NCBI GenBank assembly: GCA_039028235.1
Contig: JBCCIN010000036.1
Location: 1-21,027, forward strand
Direction of reading: 5' to 3'
Source: JANQPX01 sp039028235
Lineage (GTDB): Bacteria; Pseudomonadota; Alphaproteobacteria; Geminicoccales; Geminicoccaceae
Length of the DNA stretch: 21,027 nt
The first letter of the stretch is position 1, and each line of letters begins with the position of its first letter. Shown in pieces: positions 13,630 through 21,027 of this stretch. The notes beneath the pieces are model-generated. The model was given only the letters and a program-made list of their open reading frames with translations. It did not search any database and was not told where the DNA came from. Both the position numbers and the translations under genes were made by a program.

Positions 13630-13792
13630 GGGTCATCTCTCGCTATCGAAGGTCGCGTCTGTTCGATTTTAGGCATGGTGGATCGGCGCTCACAAGGGGC
13701 GCATCACGGCATGGGGTGGTGGATTTCCCCCGAAGTTTGCGCTTAAAGAACGCGCGTGACCCGTTCACCGCTGCTGCCTTGGACCATACGCC

Positions 13793-14560
13793 ATGCTCAC
13801 CGCCGCCAACCTGGATGCTATCGGCTGCCTTCGTCACGGTTTCTTCACGCGCGAAGGCGGGGCCAGCACCGGCATCTACGCCTCCTTGAATTGCGGCTTC
13901 AGCAACGACGATGACGACCGACGGATTATTGCCAACCGGTCGATCGCGATGGACCGGCTGGGTCTGCCGGCGAATGCGCTTACAACGGTGAAACAGGTGC
14001 ATGGAACGGCCGTCCACCGGGCGCGCGTTGCGGTACCGGGTAAGCCTGTCATCGAGGCGGATGCTTTGGTGACCGATCGTCCGGGAATCGCGCTCGGGGT
14101 GTTGAGCGCCGATTGTGCGCCTGTCCTCTTGGCCGATACCGCGGCCGGCGTCATTGGTGCCGCCCATGCCGGCTGGCGAGGGGCACTCGCCGGCGTGGTC
14201 GATCGACTGATCGAGGAGATGATGGCGCTTGGTGCCGAGCCGGTCCGGATGGCGGGTGCGGTTGGCCCCTGCATCGCCAGAGAGTCCTATGAGGTCGGAG
14301 AGGACATGCGTGAGGCATTTCAAAACGCCGACCCCGATGGCCTGGGTTTGTTCACACACGACGCCGCCGGCCTCCGCTTCGATCTCAAGGCGTATGTTCT
14401 ATCGAGGCTTGACCGGCTCGGCCTTGAAAACCGCCTGGCGCTCCCGGAGGATACCCATGCCGATGAGGCCAGGTTCTTCAGCGCGCGCCGCTCGAGAAAC
14501 CGACGCGAGTCGGGCTTCGGCCTGCTGCTCTCGGCGATAGCATTGGATGATAAGAGGTGA
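13793..14560 (+). CDS. pgeF: PgeF (YfiH) peptidoglycan-editing / laccase-domain protein
   Basis: Multicopper-oxidase-like fold protein of the YfiH/DUF152 family. In E. coli PgeF removes wrongly incorporated L-Ser from UDP-MurNAc precursors. The 255-aa length is standard. Metal-site residues are visible at His70 (TVKQVHGTAVH), Cys108 (SADCAPVLLAD) and His125 (GAAHAGWRGA), and the GPCIARESYEVGEDM motif follows. The closing RSRNRRESGFGLLLSAI corresponds to the family's final Arg-rich strand. The start ATG 13793 gives the usual MLTAANL opening, although its ribosome site is weak. Its last 14 bases overlap the longest frame of the thioesterase gene, so the two are likely co-transcribed. Older annotations call these polyphenol oxidases or laccases. 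Confidence 0.95.
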   Translation: MLTAANLDAIGCLRHGFFTREGGASTGIYASLNCGFSNDDDDRRIIANRSIAMDRLGLPANALTTVKQVHGTAVHRARVAVPGKPVIEADALVTDRPGIALGVLSADCAPVLLADTAAGVIGAAHAGWRGALAGVVDRLIEEMMALGAEPVRMAGAVGPCIARESYEVGEDMREAFQNADPDGLGLFTHDAAGLRFDLKAYVLSRLDRLGLENRLALPEDTHADEARFFSARRSRNRRESGFGLLLSAIALDDKR

Positions 14561-15002
14561 GGTGACGGCTTTGAGCGATGGTGATGGGCTCGATTTAACC
14601 GACCGCGACGTTTTCAGACACTGGCAGCGGATCACCATCCGCAGCACCGACGAGGATCCCCTCGGCCATGTCAACAACTGCGTCTATGCCGAATGGACCG
14701 AAGTCGCCAGAGTGATGCTGATTCGACAATATCTTGCCGCCGCACCCGATGGCATCGATACGGCTCTCGTGAACATGACCATCGATTTCCTGAAGGAAAC
14801 CGGCTTTCCGGGAGAGGTGGAGGTCGGGGCGAGGCTGCTCGGTATCGGCAACAGCTCGATGCGATCGGGCTTCGGCGTCTTTCGCGATGGCCAATGCCTT
14901 GCCACCAGCCGATGCGTCAATGTTTTCTTCGATCTGCAGGCGAGACGCGCGGTCAGGCCGACCGAGGCCATGCGCGCCATCATGGAGCGTGACCTCGTCT
15001 GA
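14547..15002 (+). CDS. hotdog-fold acyl-CoA thioesterase (4HBT/YbgC type)
   Basis: A 151-aa thioesterase-superfamily protein. The hallmark is the helix-leading motif DEDPLGHVNNCVYAEWTEVA, matching D-x-x-GHVNN-x-x-Y-x-x-x-x-E of 4-hydroxybenzoyl-CoA thioesterase relatives. Strands such as MTIDFLKETGFPGEVEVGAR and RSGFGVFRDGQCLATSRCVN complete the hotdog fold. It probably hydrolyses a short- or medium-chain acyl-CoA; the substrate is unknown. The longest frame begins at ATG 14547 inside the pgeF end. GTG 14562 or TTG 14571, just after the pgeF stop and preceded by GAGGTG, are credible alternative starts that remove the overlap. Cytoplasmic, no signal peptide. Confidence 0.9.
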   Translation: MIRGEVTALSDGDGLDLTDRDVFRHWQRITIRSTDEDPLGHVNNCVYAEWTEVARVMLIRQYLAAAPDGIDTALVNMTIDFLKETGFPGEVEVGARLLGIGNSSMRSGFGVFRDGQCLATSRCVNVFFDLQARRAVRPTEAMRAIMERDLV

Positions 15003-15201
15003 CCTGGATAGGAGCCGCTTCATGCCCGGTTCATCGGCGATGTGATCAAATAGCGATGATCAGGAGGGGTCAGAGCTGATCTCGCAGATCGGACAAGGAA
15101 AAAATTTGCTTGGTTGAAAGAGGTTGCGTCACGATGTTAAAGTGCTGCCGCTTATTTTCCTCGGCCCTTAGCCGATATCACGAACGAAACTCGAAGCGCC
15201 G

Positions 15202-16395
15202 ATGCATAACCCCCGCTTAGATGGTCTTGGTGACTATTTCTTTCGACGTCTGGCGGCATTGCTGGAGCCGGTCTCCCCTGCACCGGACCTGGAGCCGATC
15301 GACCTGTCGATCGGTCAGCCCATGCACGCCACGCCGGCGCTCCTGAATGAGACACTTTTGGAAAACGGCCACCTCTGGGGGCGCTATCCGCCTGTGGTCG
15401 GCACCCCCGCCTTTCGCGAGGCGGCCGCGGACTGGCTGACCTGGCGCTACGATCTTCCGGAGCGCATGCTTTCACCCGATCGCCATGTGCTGCCGGTCGC
15501 CGGCACTAAAGAAGCCCTCTTCATGATGTCGCAGTTGGTGACGCCGGAAAGCGTGAACGGCAAGAAGCCTGCGGTGCTGATGCCCAATCCATTCTACAAT
15601 GTCTATCTCGGCGGGGCTGTCGTGGCGGGAGCGGAGCCGGTTCTCCTGCCGGTGACGCCCGAGACTCGCCACTTGCCGGATCTGGAGGCGCTGGAGCCGG
15701 CGTTACTGGAGCGCACCGTCGCTTTTTTTCTTTGCTCGCCATCCAATCCGCAAGGCAGTGCTGCCGGCATCGACTATCTGAAGCGAGCGCTGGAGCTGGC
15801 GAGGCATCACGATTTTCTGCTGATCCTGGACGAGTGCTACAGCGAGATCTACGGCGACCGGCCGCCGGCCGGCGGTCTCGAGGCGGCGGCAGCAATGGGC
15901 GGCGATCTCGATCACCTCGTCGTCTGCCATTCCCTTTCCAAGCGCTCCAGTGCCGCCGGCCTGCGCTCCGGCTTCGTCGCCGGCGATCCGGACCTCCTGA
16001 AGACGTTCGCCCGTCTGCGTAGTTACGGTGCTGCCGTGCAACCTCTGCCGCTGATGGCCGCGGCGACCGCTCTTTGGCGCGACGAAGCGCATGTGCGCGA
16101 GAACCGTGATCGCTACCGGGAAAAATTCGATCTTGCGGACAGATGCCTTTCCGGGCATTTGGACTATCACCGCCCGGATGGCGGCTTCTTCTTGTGGTTG
16201 AACGTTGGCGACAGTGAGGCCATAACCAGGAAGCTTTGGTCCGAAGCGGCTATCAAAGTCGTGCCGGGCGCCTATATCGGCTATGCGGATCAAAGCGGCT
16301 GGAATCCTGGCGCCTATGCCATCAGAGTCGCCCTGGTTCATGATCTGACGACGACCGAGCGAGCGCTCGACCGGTTGGTCAAAACGCTTTGCTGA
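15202..16395 (+). CDS. dapC: PLP-dependent class I/II aminotransferase, DapC-like
   Basis: Fold-type I aminotransferase of 397 aa, closest in layout to N-succinyldiaminopimelate aminotransferase (lysine/diaminopimelate synthesis). Seen in order: the opening IDLSIGQPMHATP, YPPVVGTPAFREAAADWL, the cofactor-binding stretch LPVAGTKEALFM, PNPFYNVY, the SPSNPQG motif, LILDECYSEIY, and the PLP lysine Lys247 in HSLSKRSSAAGLRSGF. The C-terminal GGFFLWLNV and AIRVALVHD are also typical. The substrate is not fixed by motifs, so another class I aminotransferase is possible. In alphaproteobacteria a gene like this often precedes ftsK and lolA, as here: ftsK starts 19 bases downstream. The 199 bases upstream are AT-richer and probably hold the promoter. 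Confidence 0.9.
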   Translation: MHNPRLDGLGDYFFRRLAALLEPVSPAPDLEPIDLSIGQPMHATPALLNETLLENGHLWGRYPPVVGTPAFREAAADWLTWRYDLPERMLSPDRHVLPVAGTKEALFMMSQLVTPESVNGKKPAVLMPNPFYNVYLGGAVVAGAEPVLLPVTPETRHLPDLEALEPALLERTVAFFLCSPSNPQGSAAGIDYLKRALELARHHDFLLILDECYSEIYGDRPPAGGLEAAAAMGGDLDHLVVCHSLSKRSSAAGLRSGFVAGDPDLLKTFARLRSYGAAVQPLPLMAAATALWRDEAHVRENRDRYREKFDLADRCLSGHLDYHRPDGGFFLWLNVGDSEAITRKLWSEAAIKVVPGAYIGYADQSGWNPGAYAIRVALVHDLTTTERALDRLVKTLC

Positions 16396-16414
16396 AGCGG
16401 GAGAACGCCTGACG

Positions 16415-18901
16415 ATGGCTGCTCCATCAATGCCCCGACGGGATCATTTCGACCTGATCGACTTTCTGGCGAGACGGTTCGCCGAGGCTGTCGGTATCGG
16501 CCTTTGCCTGTTCTCGCTGGTCCTTGCCGTGGCTTTGTGGGGCTATGACGCCAGTGATCCGTCGCTCAATCACGCCACATCAGGGCCGAGCAGCAACCCG
16601 CTCGGCAGCTTCGGCGCGGCCCTTGCCGACCTTTGTCTGCAGACCGTGGGCACGGCGGTCTGGTTCGTCGTGCTGGTTCTGCCGATCTGGGGTGTGCGGC
16701 TGATTCTCGATCGGGTGCCGAGCTGGATCTGGCTGTCGGTCGCGGCCTTGCCGCCGGCCGTCCTCGCCCTTGCTGCCTATTTCGCCACCTTCGACGTACC
16801 GCCGATCGAGGTCTGGCCGTACCTCGTAGGCCTCGGCGGTGTGGTCGGCGATTTTGCGCTGCATCGTCTGGAGCCGGGATTCGCTGATCGCTACGGCCTG
16901 TATACGCTGGCCTCCTCCGTCATCCTGGCGGTGATTGCCATCGGCGTCACGCCGGGTGAATTGATCGGTGGTCTTCGCAGCATGCTCGGTCTGACCACCC
17001 GCTTTGAACGTGCCAACAACGCCCCGCTCAAGGGACGCACACCAACGGCGAGGACGCGAGCGCAGGAGCCGTCGTCGGATGGGCCGGGCCTCTTCACGCG
17101 GGTTATCGGCGGCATCGGCGCCGGAGCCAGCGGCCTTCTCGGCCTGGTCCTTGCGCGGCGTGGCGGTGCGGAGGTCGATCGCTCCAGCATCACCAAGAAT
17201 ATTCGCCGCAACCGGAAACAAGATGAGATGCCCGACGATGGGCCGGAGGCTCAGCATCTTGATCGTCCGGCGCCGAACCCGCGCAAGCGATTCAAAGACG
17301 AGGCTCCAGCGGGCGACGCCGCGCCGGATGTTGTCGAACCGGCTGAGAAATTCGAGCTGCCGCCTCTGAAATTCCTGGCGCAGCCGAGGAAACGTGATCG
17401 CGTCAGGATCGACGATGCCGAGGCGCGGGAGACCGCGAAGGCGCTGGAGCGCGTTCTCGACGACTTCGGTGTGCGCGGCGAGATCGTCGAGGTCAAGCCC
17501 GGCCCCGTGATCACTCTCTACGAGCTCGAGCCTGCGCCCGGCACACGCGCCGCGCGCGTGATCGCGCTTGCCGACGATATCGCTCGCTCGCTCTGCGCCA
17601 TGTCGGTGCGCGTCGCCGTGGTGCCCGGCCGCAACGTGATCGGCATCGAGCTGCCGAACGATCAGCGCGAGACGGTCTACCTGTCAGAGCTCTTGTCGAG
17701 CGAAGCGTACGAAAAAACCTCGTCGGGCCTGGGCCTCGCCCTTGGCAAGGACATCAGCGGCGAGCCGGTGGTGGTCGATCTCGCGAAGATGCCGCATCTC
17801 CTGATCGCCGGCACCACCGGCTCGGGCAAGTCGGTGTCGATCAACGCGATGATCCTATCGCTCCTCTATCGGATGCCGCCCTCCGCCTGCAAGCTGATCA
17901 TGATCGATCCGAAGGTGATCGAGCTTTCGGTCTATGACGGTATTCCGCATCTGCTCGCACCTGTCGTGACCGAGCCACACAAAGCGGTGGTGGCGCTGAA
18001 GTGGATCGTGCGCGAGATGGATGACCGCTACCGCCTGATGTCCCATCTCGGCGTGCGCGACATCTTTGCCTACAACCGCCGGATCTCGGAGGCGATCGCC
18101 CGCGGCGAGCAGCTCTCCCGCAAGGTTCAAACAGGATTTGAACCCGGTACCGGGGTTCCGATCTTCGAGCAACAGCCGATCAAGATGGAGACCTTGCCGC
18201 TGATCGTGGTGATCGTCGACGAGGTCGCCGATCTGATGTTGACCGCGGGCAAGGAGATCGAAGGCTGCATCCAGCGTCTCTCGCAAAAGGCACGCGCCGC
18301 CGGCGTCCATCTGATCGTCGCCACACAGCGTCCCTCGGTCGATGTGCTGACCGGTGTGATCAAGGCGAACCTGCCCGCACGCATCAGCTTCCGGGTCAGC
18401 TCCAAAATCGACAGCCGCACCATCCTCGGCGAGCCCGGCGCGGAACAGCTGCTCGGCCAGGGCGACATGCTGCAGATGATGGCGGGCGACCGCACCACCC
18501 GCATCCACGGGCCGCTGGTCACCGACGAGGAGGTGGAACGCGTCGTCACCTATCTGAAGAGCCAGGGATCGCCTGAATATATCGACGCGGTCACCAACGA
18601 GGCAGCGCTCGACAATAGTGGCGAGACTGATGGCGGCGGTGGCGGCGGCAGCAATATCGAGATCAACAACGAAGAGGACGCGCAATACGCCCAGGCCCTG
18701 CAGATCGTGGCGAAGGAGGGCAGGGCGTCCACGAGCTTCCTGCAGAGGAAGCTCCGGATCGGTTACAACAGTGCGGCCAGGCTGATCGAGCGCATGGAAC
18801 AGGACGGCCATGTCAGCTCGCCGGATCACGTCGGCCGACGAAAAGTTCTGATGGGTGGTGGGGACGAAGACGGACCAAGCGGAGTCGATGCCCCATGGTG
18901 A
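16415..18901 (+). CDS. ftsK: FtsK/SpoIIIE DNA translocase
   Basis: Septum-located ATP-driven DNA pump that clears the chromosome terminus and links segregation to division. The 828-aa protein has an N-terminal membrane part with about four segments in residues 25-195. A short linker (about 200-320) rich in Arg, Pro and Asp follows, then the alpha/beta motor: a conserved LDDFGVRGEIVEVKPGPVIT entry, Walker A GTTGSGKS (466-473, Lys472) and Walker B VIVDEVADLM (Asp602-Glu603). Later motifs include HLIVATQRPSVDVLTGVIKA. An acidic/Gly linker (about 730-745) leads to the gamma winged-helix domain (STSFLQRKLRIGYNSAARLI, then GRRKVLM), which reads KOPS polarity sequences in other FtsK proteins. Its last 7 bases overlap the lolA start (ATGGTGA). 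Confidence 0.98.
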   Translation: MAAPSMPRRDHFDLIDFLARRFAEAVGIGLCLFSLVLAVALWGYDASDPSLNHATSGPSSNPLGSFGAALADLCLQTVGTAVWFVVLVLPIWGVRLILDRVPSWIWLSVAALPPAVLALAAYFATFDVPPIEVWPYLVGLGGVVGDFALHRLEPGFADRYGLYTLASSVILAVIAIGVTPGELIGGLRSMLGLTTRFERANNAPLKGRTPTARTRAQEPSSDGPGLFTRVIGGIGAGASGLLGLVLARRGGAEVDRSSITKNIRRNRKQDEMPDDGPEAQHLDRPAPNPRKRFKDEAPAGDAAPDVVEPAEKFELPPLKFLAQPRKRDRVRIDDAEARETAKALERVLDDFGVRGEIVEVKPGPVITLYELEPAPGTRAARVIALADDIARSLCAMSVRVAVVPGRNVIGIELPNDQRETVYLSELLSSEAYEKTSSGLGLALGKDISGEPVVVDLAKMPHLLIAGTTGSGKSVSINAMILSLLYRMPPSACKLIMIDPKVIELSVYDGIPHLLAPVVTEPHKAVVALKWIVREMDDRYRLMSHLGVRDIFAYNRRISEAIARGEQLSRKVQTGFEPGTGVPIFEQQPIKMETLPLIVVIVDEVADLMLTAGKEIEGCIQRLSQKARAAGVHLIVATQRPSVDVLTGVIKANLPARISFRVSSKIDSRTILGEPGAEQLLGQGDMLQMMAGDRTTRIHGPLVTDEEVERVVTYLKSQGSPEYIDAVTNEAALDNSGETDGGGGGGSNIEINNEEDAQYAQALQIVAKEGRASTSFLQRKLRIGYNSAARLIERMEQDGHVSSPDHVGRRKVLMGGGDEDGPSGVDAPW

Positions 18902-19599
18902 TTTTTTCAAACTTGCCCGGGCTCTTGAACGTGTTCCGGCGCATGCTCTTCCTATCCCTGAGTCTGGCCCTGGCGTTGTTCGCAGTCTCAGGGATGTCAA
19001 CGCTGGTAGCCGCAGCTACCCCCGCCCCCGGGTCGGTGGCGGCGGCGCATGTGGCGGAGATCGAGGATTATCTGAGCGCGATGAAGTCATTGCGCGCGGA
19101 CTTCGTTCAGCTGGAGCCCAATGGCGGTACGTCCTCGGGCAATCTCTACTACATGCGCCCGGACAAGATGCGCCTCGACTATGACGATCCCAATCCGGTG
19201 CTGATCGTCGCCAATGGCTGGCAGGTGATCTACCACGATCGCAAGCTCGATCAGGTCAGCCATCTCCTGACCAGCCAGACGCCGCTATCCTTCCTCCTGA
19301 AGAAGAAGGTCAAGCTTTCTGGCGACGTCACGGTGACCGATGTCAGGGAACGGGAAGGCGAGATTCTGCTGACCCTTGTGCAGAGCGACGAGCCGGAACT
19401 GGGCACGGTCGAGCTCGCCTTCGCAAGTCAGCCGCTGGAACTCCGCCGCTGGGCAGTGACCGACGCGCAGGGGCTGACCACGCATATTCTGCTGGAGCGC
19501 GCCGAGGTCGGCGCGAAGATCGACAAGAAGCTGTTCCTCCTTTGCGATCCCGATGCGGTGATCAAGAAGGAAGGCTGCGAGGACGTCTATCGGCGATAG
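18895..19599 (+). CDS. lolA: LolA outer-membrane lipoprotein carrier protein
   Basis: Periplasmic chaperone that takes lipoproteins from the LolCDE complex to the outer membrane. The 234-aa product has a signal peptide (core MLFLSLSLALALFAVSGM, cleavage near the VAAATPAPG region). The LolA fold follows: an early EIEDYLSAMKSLRADFVQLE, then GNLYYMRPDKMRLDYDDPNP, LIVANGWQVIYHDRKLDQVS, and later strands ending in ELRRWAVTDAQGLTTHILL. The C-terminal part carries a Cys pair (LLCDPDAV, KEGCEDVY) that could form a disulfide. ATG 18895 overlaps the ftsK stop; Met17 is an alternative start giving a more typical signal length. It would serve the TPR lipoprotein and possibly other outer-membrane lipoproteins of this cell. 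It ends 24 bases from the convergent LysM gene. Confidence 0.95.
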   Translation: MVIFSNLPGLLNVFRRMLFLSLSLALALFAVSGMSTLVAAATPAPGSVAAAHVAEIEDYLSAMKSLRADFVQLEPNGGTSSGNLYYMRPDKMRLDYDDPNPVLIVANGWQVIYHDRKLDQVSHLLTSQTPLSFLLKKKVKLSGDVTVTDVREREGEILLTLVQSDEPELGTVELAFASQPLELRRWAVTDAQGLTTHILLERAEVGAKIDKKLFLLCDPDAVIKKEGCEDVYRR

Positions 19600-19623
19600 C
19601 GGGCGCCCTCCTCAGCGCGTCTT

Positions 19624-20685
19624 TCAGCCGCTCTGGCCGTGAAAGATCGCCAGATGACGCCCGACGATCTCGTCATAGCGCCCGCTCTTTCGAAGCGCGC
19701 TCAGGCCTGAATCGATCTGCCGCAAAAGCCGGATCGCGTTCGGGTGGCCTCGATGAATGATGAGATGCAGCCCCAAGGTGTCGGCAAGCTTCTCGGAGGC
19801 GGTGACCAGGTCGCCATAGCCAAGCTCCTTGATCGCACTCTGTCCGGTGAACTGATTGATGGTCACGAAGTCGACTTCGCCATCCACAAGTTTGCGAAAG
19901 CATTCGCCCACGGCCTGAGGCCGATCCAGCTCGATCGTTTCGCCGGGATTGAGGCCGCGTTCGCTGAGATCGAAGGTGAAATAGCCTGCAGGACGGCAAA
20001 GCCGGGTCCCGTGGAGGTCGACATCGGTCACGAGCAAGCGCCCGTCATCGCTGCGTTTGAACAGAACGATCAGCATGTCGAACAGGGGCTCGGAGAAATA
20101 GAACTCGCAGCGCTTCAGGTCGTCTTCCGAAAGGTTCTCCGGACGGTCGCAGTCGGGTTTGAACCAGGGAAAGCCCATGTCGTATTTGTGCCGGCGCAGC
20201 AACGGATCGATATGTGCGGACCAGTCATTGATCCAGTCGATGGAATAGCCGGATGAGCCGGAGGCCTGGTAAAGCGCGGCGTCGACGATTTCGGTCAGCA
20301 TCCCGCCATTCTGCCAGTTCTGATCGGTGAACGGTGCATAGTCGCCGGCGGTCAGAGCCTCGATTGCTGTCGCACTTCGCTGCCCGCGGTCGTTCGCGAT
20401 CGGCACGGTCGTCCCGTTTCTGACGGTTTCGGGGCAGGGGGGCAGGTTGAGGCTGATTCCTACTTCGATCAGACTCGGATCTTCGCCGACGACCGAGGCA
20501 TTGCTGCTGAAGCCATAGACATAGGGCCAGAGGTTGGGGTCCTGGTAAGCCGCCTCGGCGATCTTTGAGAGGGTGTCGCCGGAGGCGACAGTATAGGTCT
20601 CGCCGCAGGCGGGAGAAGCTGCTTCGGCGGATTGATCGAAAAGGCTGAGCAAACAAAAGACGACCGCGGCATAGAGGCGCTTCAT
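19624..20685 (-). CDS. LysM domain fused to family-3 periplasmic solute-binding domain
   Basis: Exported 353-aa protein with two joined modules. A signal peptide (MKRLYAAVVFCLLSLF, cleavage near AEAA) is followed by a LysM domain at about 30-82: YTVASGDTLSKIAEAAYQDP, then a LWPYVY/ASVVGEDPSLIEVG section. After a linker comes a bacterial solute-binding protein family 3 domain (about 105-350): YAPFTDQNWQNGGMLTEIVD, ALY, the middle MGFPWFKPDCDRPENLSEDD, and LVDGEVDFVTINQFTGQSAI. The end GLSALRKSGRYDEIVGRHLA is the typical SBP3 closing helix. The start at 20685 was chosen because upstream frame to 20769 would place a non-signal tail before the hydrophobic core. Ligand and partner permease are unknown. 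The fusion could tether an amino-acid-type sensor to peptidoglycan. Confidence 0.88.
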   Translation of the reverse strand: MKRLYAAVVFCLLSLFDQSAEAASPACGETYTVASGDTLSKIAEAAYQDPNLWPYVYGFSSNASVVGEDPSLIEVGISLNLPPCPETVRNGTTVPIANDRGQRSATAIEALTAGDYAPFTDQNWQNGGMLTEIVDAALYQASGSSGYSIDWINDWSAHIDPLLRRHKYDMGFPWFKPDCDRPENLSEDDLKRCEFYFSEPLFDMLIVLFKRSDDGRLLVTDVDLHGTRLCRPAGYFTFDLSERGLNPGETIELDRPQAVGECFRKLVDGEVDFVTINQFTGQSAIKELGYGDLVTASEKLADTLGLHLIIHRGHPNAIRLLRQIDSGLSALRKSGRYDEIVGRHLAIFHGQSG

Positions 20686-20951
20686 GATGGTTATCCGCTG
20701 GCTATCGCACATCTTCCCGTACCACCGAATGGAGAGCATCGTCGTGAGGTTGATGAAAGGAAGGTGCAAAGACTACCTGAAGGAGCAAAAATTGAGAAGT
20801 GACAAGCGTTTTGCTTCAGCTGAATGCCGAGACGTACTTGCGGGACCTGTACCCGACGAGGAAGCGGACATGATCTGGATCGGCCCGCTTGCCACTTGAG
20901 CCGCGGCCCGGGCACTATGGTGACCATCAAGGCGTCATGGGGGGCTGAGGA

Positions 20952-21027
20952 ATGATGGATCGAGCTGTCATAGGCGTCGATGTCGGCACCGGCAGCGCGC
21001 GTGCGGGCGTGTTCGATGTCGGAGGGC
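20952..21027 (+). CDS. FGGY-family carbohydrate (pentulose) kinase, first 25 codons only
   Basis: The N-terminal fragment MMDRAVIGVDVGTGSARAGV followed by FDVGG runs off the right edge. GVDVGTGSARAGVFD is the phosphate-1 ATP-binding motif of the FGGY sugar-kinase family, and the SARAG variant is common in ribulokinase/pentulose kinase branches. ATG 20952 or ATG 20955 could start the gene; GAGG lies just upstream and suits 20955 better. The substrate cannot be decided from this fragment. The 266 bases upstream, between it and the divergent LysM gene, hold no supported gene and probably contain both promoters. Confidence 0.82.
   Translation, partial: MMDRAVIGVDVGTGSARAGVFDVGG

Noticed and set aside
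17855..19000. Reverse-strand 381-aa frame across ftsK
   Set aside because: Antisense of the FtsK motor domain; His/Asp/Gln-rich shadow translation without any recognisable domain.
20801..20817. AAGC-GTTTT-GCTT palindrome upstream of the sugar kinase as a LacI-type operator
   Set aside because: Only four base pairs per arm; too short to separate from chance without other copies.
20684..20899. Plus-strand 71-aa frame between the LysM gene and the kinase
   Set aside because: It begins inside the start region of the divergent LysM gene, lacks a ribosome site and shows no family features.
1..21027. tRNA, rRNA, CRISPR, insertion sequence or integrase
   Set aside because: None was seen: no cloverleaf ends, no regularly spaced repeats and no transposase or recombinase motifs in any supported frame.

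Overview
The window reads as GC-rich chromosomal DNA of an alphaproteobacterium. I infer this from the dapC-like aminotransferase / ftsK / lolA run, the style of the TPR lipoprotein, and a split-secretin gene of the rhizobial RhcC1 kind. Genus cannot be told from sequence alone.

Left half (1-10112): part of a type III secretion system (T3SS) locus built as two divergent operons around an AT-rich control region (4265-4607). Leftward, in transcription order: an RhcC1-like secretin N-domain protein (sctC1), a YscG-like needle chaperone (sctG), a 63-aa small protein that may be exported, a 276-aa Gly-rich / Cys-periodic / EF-hand-like protein placed where Ysc operons carry a secreted protein, a 75-aa unknown ORF, an inner-rod protein (sctI) and the inner-ring lipoprotein (sctJ, cut by the window edge). 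Rightward: a YscE-like chaperone (sctE), a 70-aa needle candidate, a strong intercistronic hairpin, the inner-membrane ring protein (sctD), YscX-like and YscY-like export factors (sctX, sctY), the export gate (sctV) and a TPR lipoprotein that could act as a pilotin. The ATPase, C-ring, the SctRSTU export apparatus and the secretin pore half are not here and presumably lie beyond the left edge. The set mixes Ysc traits (SctE, SctG, SctX-SctY-SctV order) with a rhizobial trait (split secretin).

Middle (10113-13629): a convergent gene for a periplasmic protein that looks like two TAXI-type TRAP solute receptors fused in tandem, with no permease beside it, followed by an NAD-type zinc polyol dehydrogenase.

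Right half (13793-21027): housekeeping genes. These are pgeF overlapping a hotdog thioesterase, a DapC-like aminotransferase, ftsK overlapping lolA, then a convergent LysM plus solute-binding-domain fusion, and the first 25 codons of an FGGY-family sugar kinase running off the right edge. No tRNA, rRNA, CRISPR array, insertion sequence or integrase was seen.

The points most worth a second look are the Gly/Cys/EF-hand protein, the presence of two needle-like candidates, the inverted repeats that follow each putatively exported protein gene, and the hybrid Ysc/Rhc gene content.
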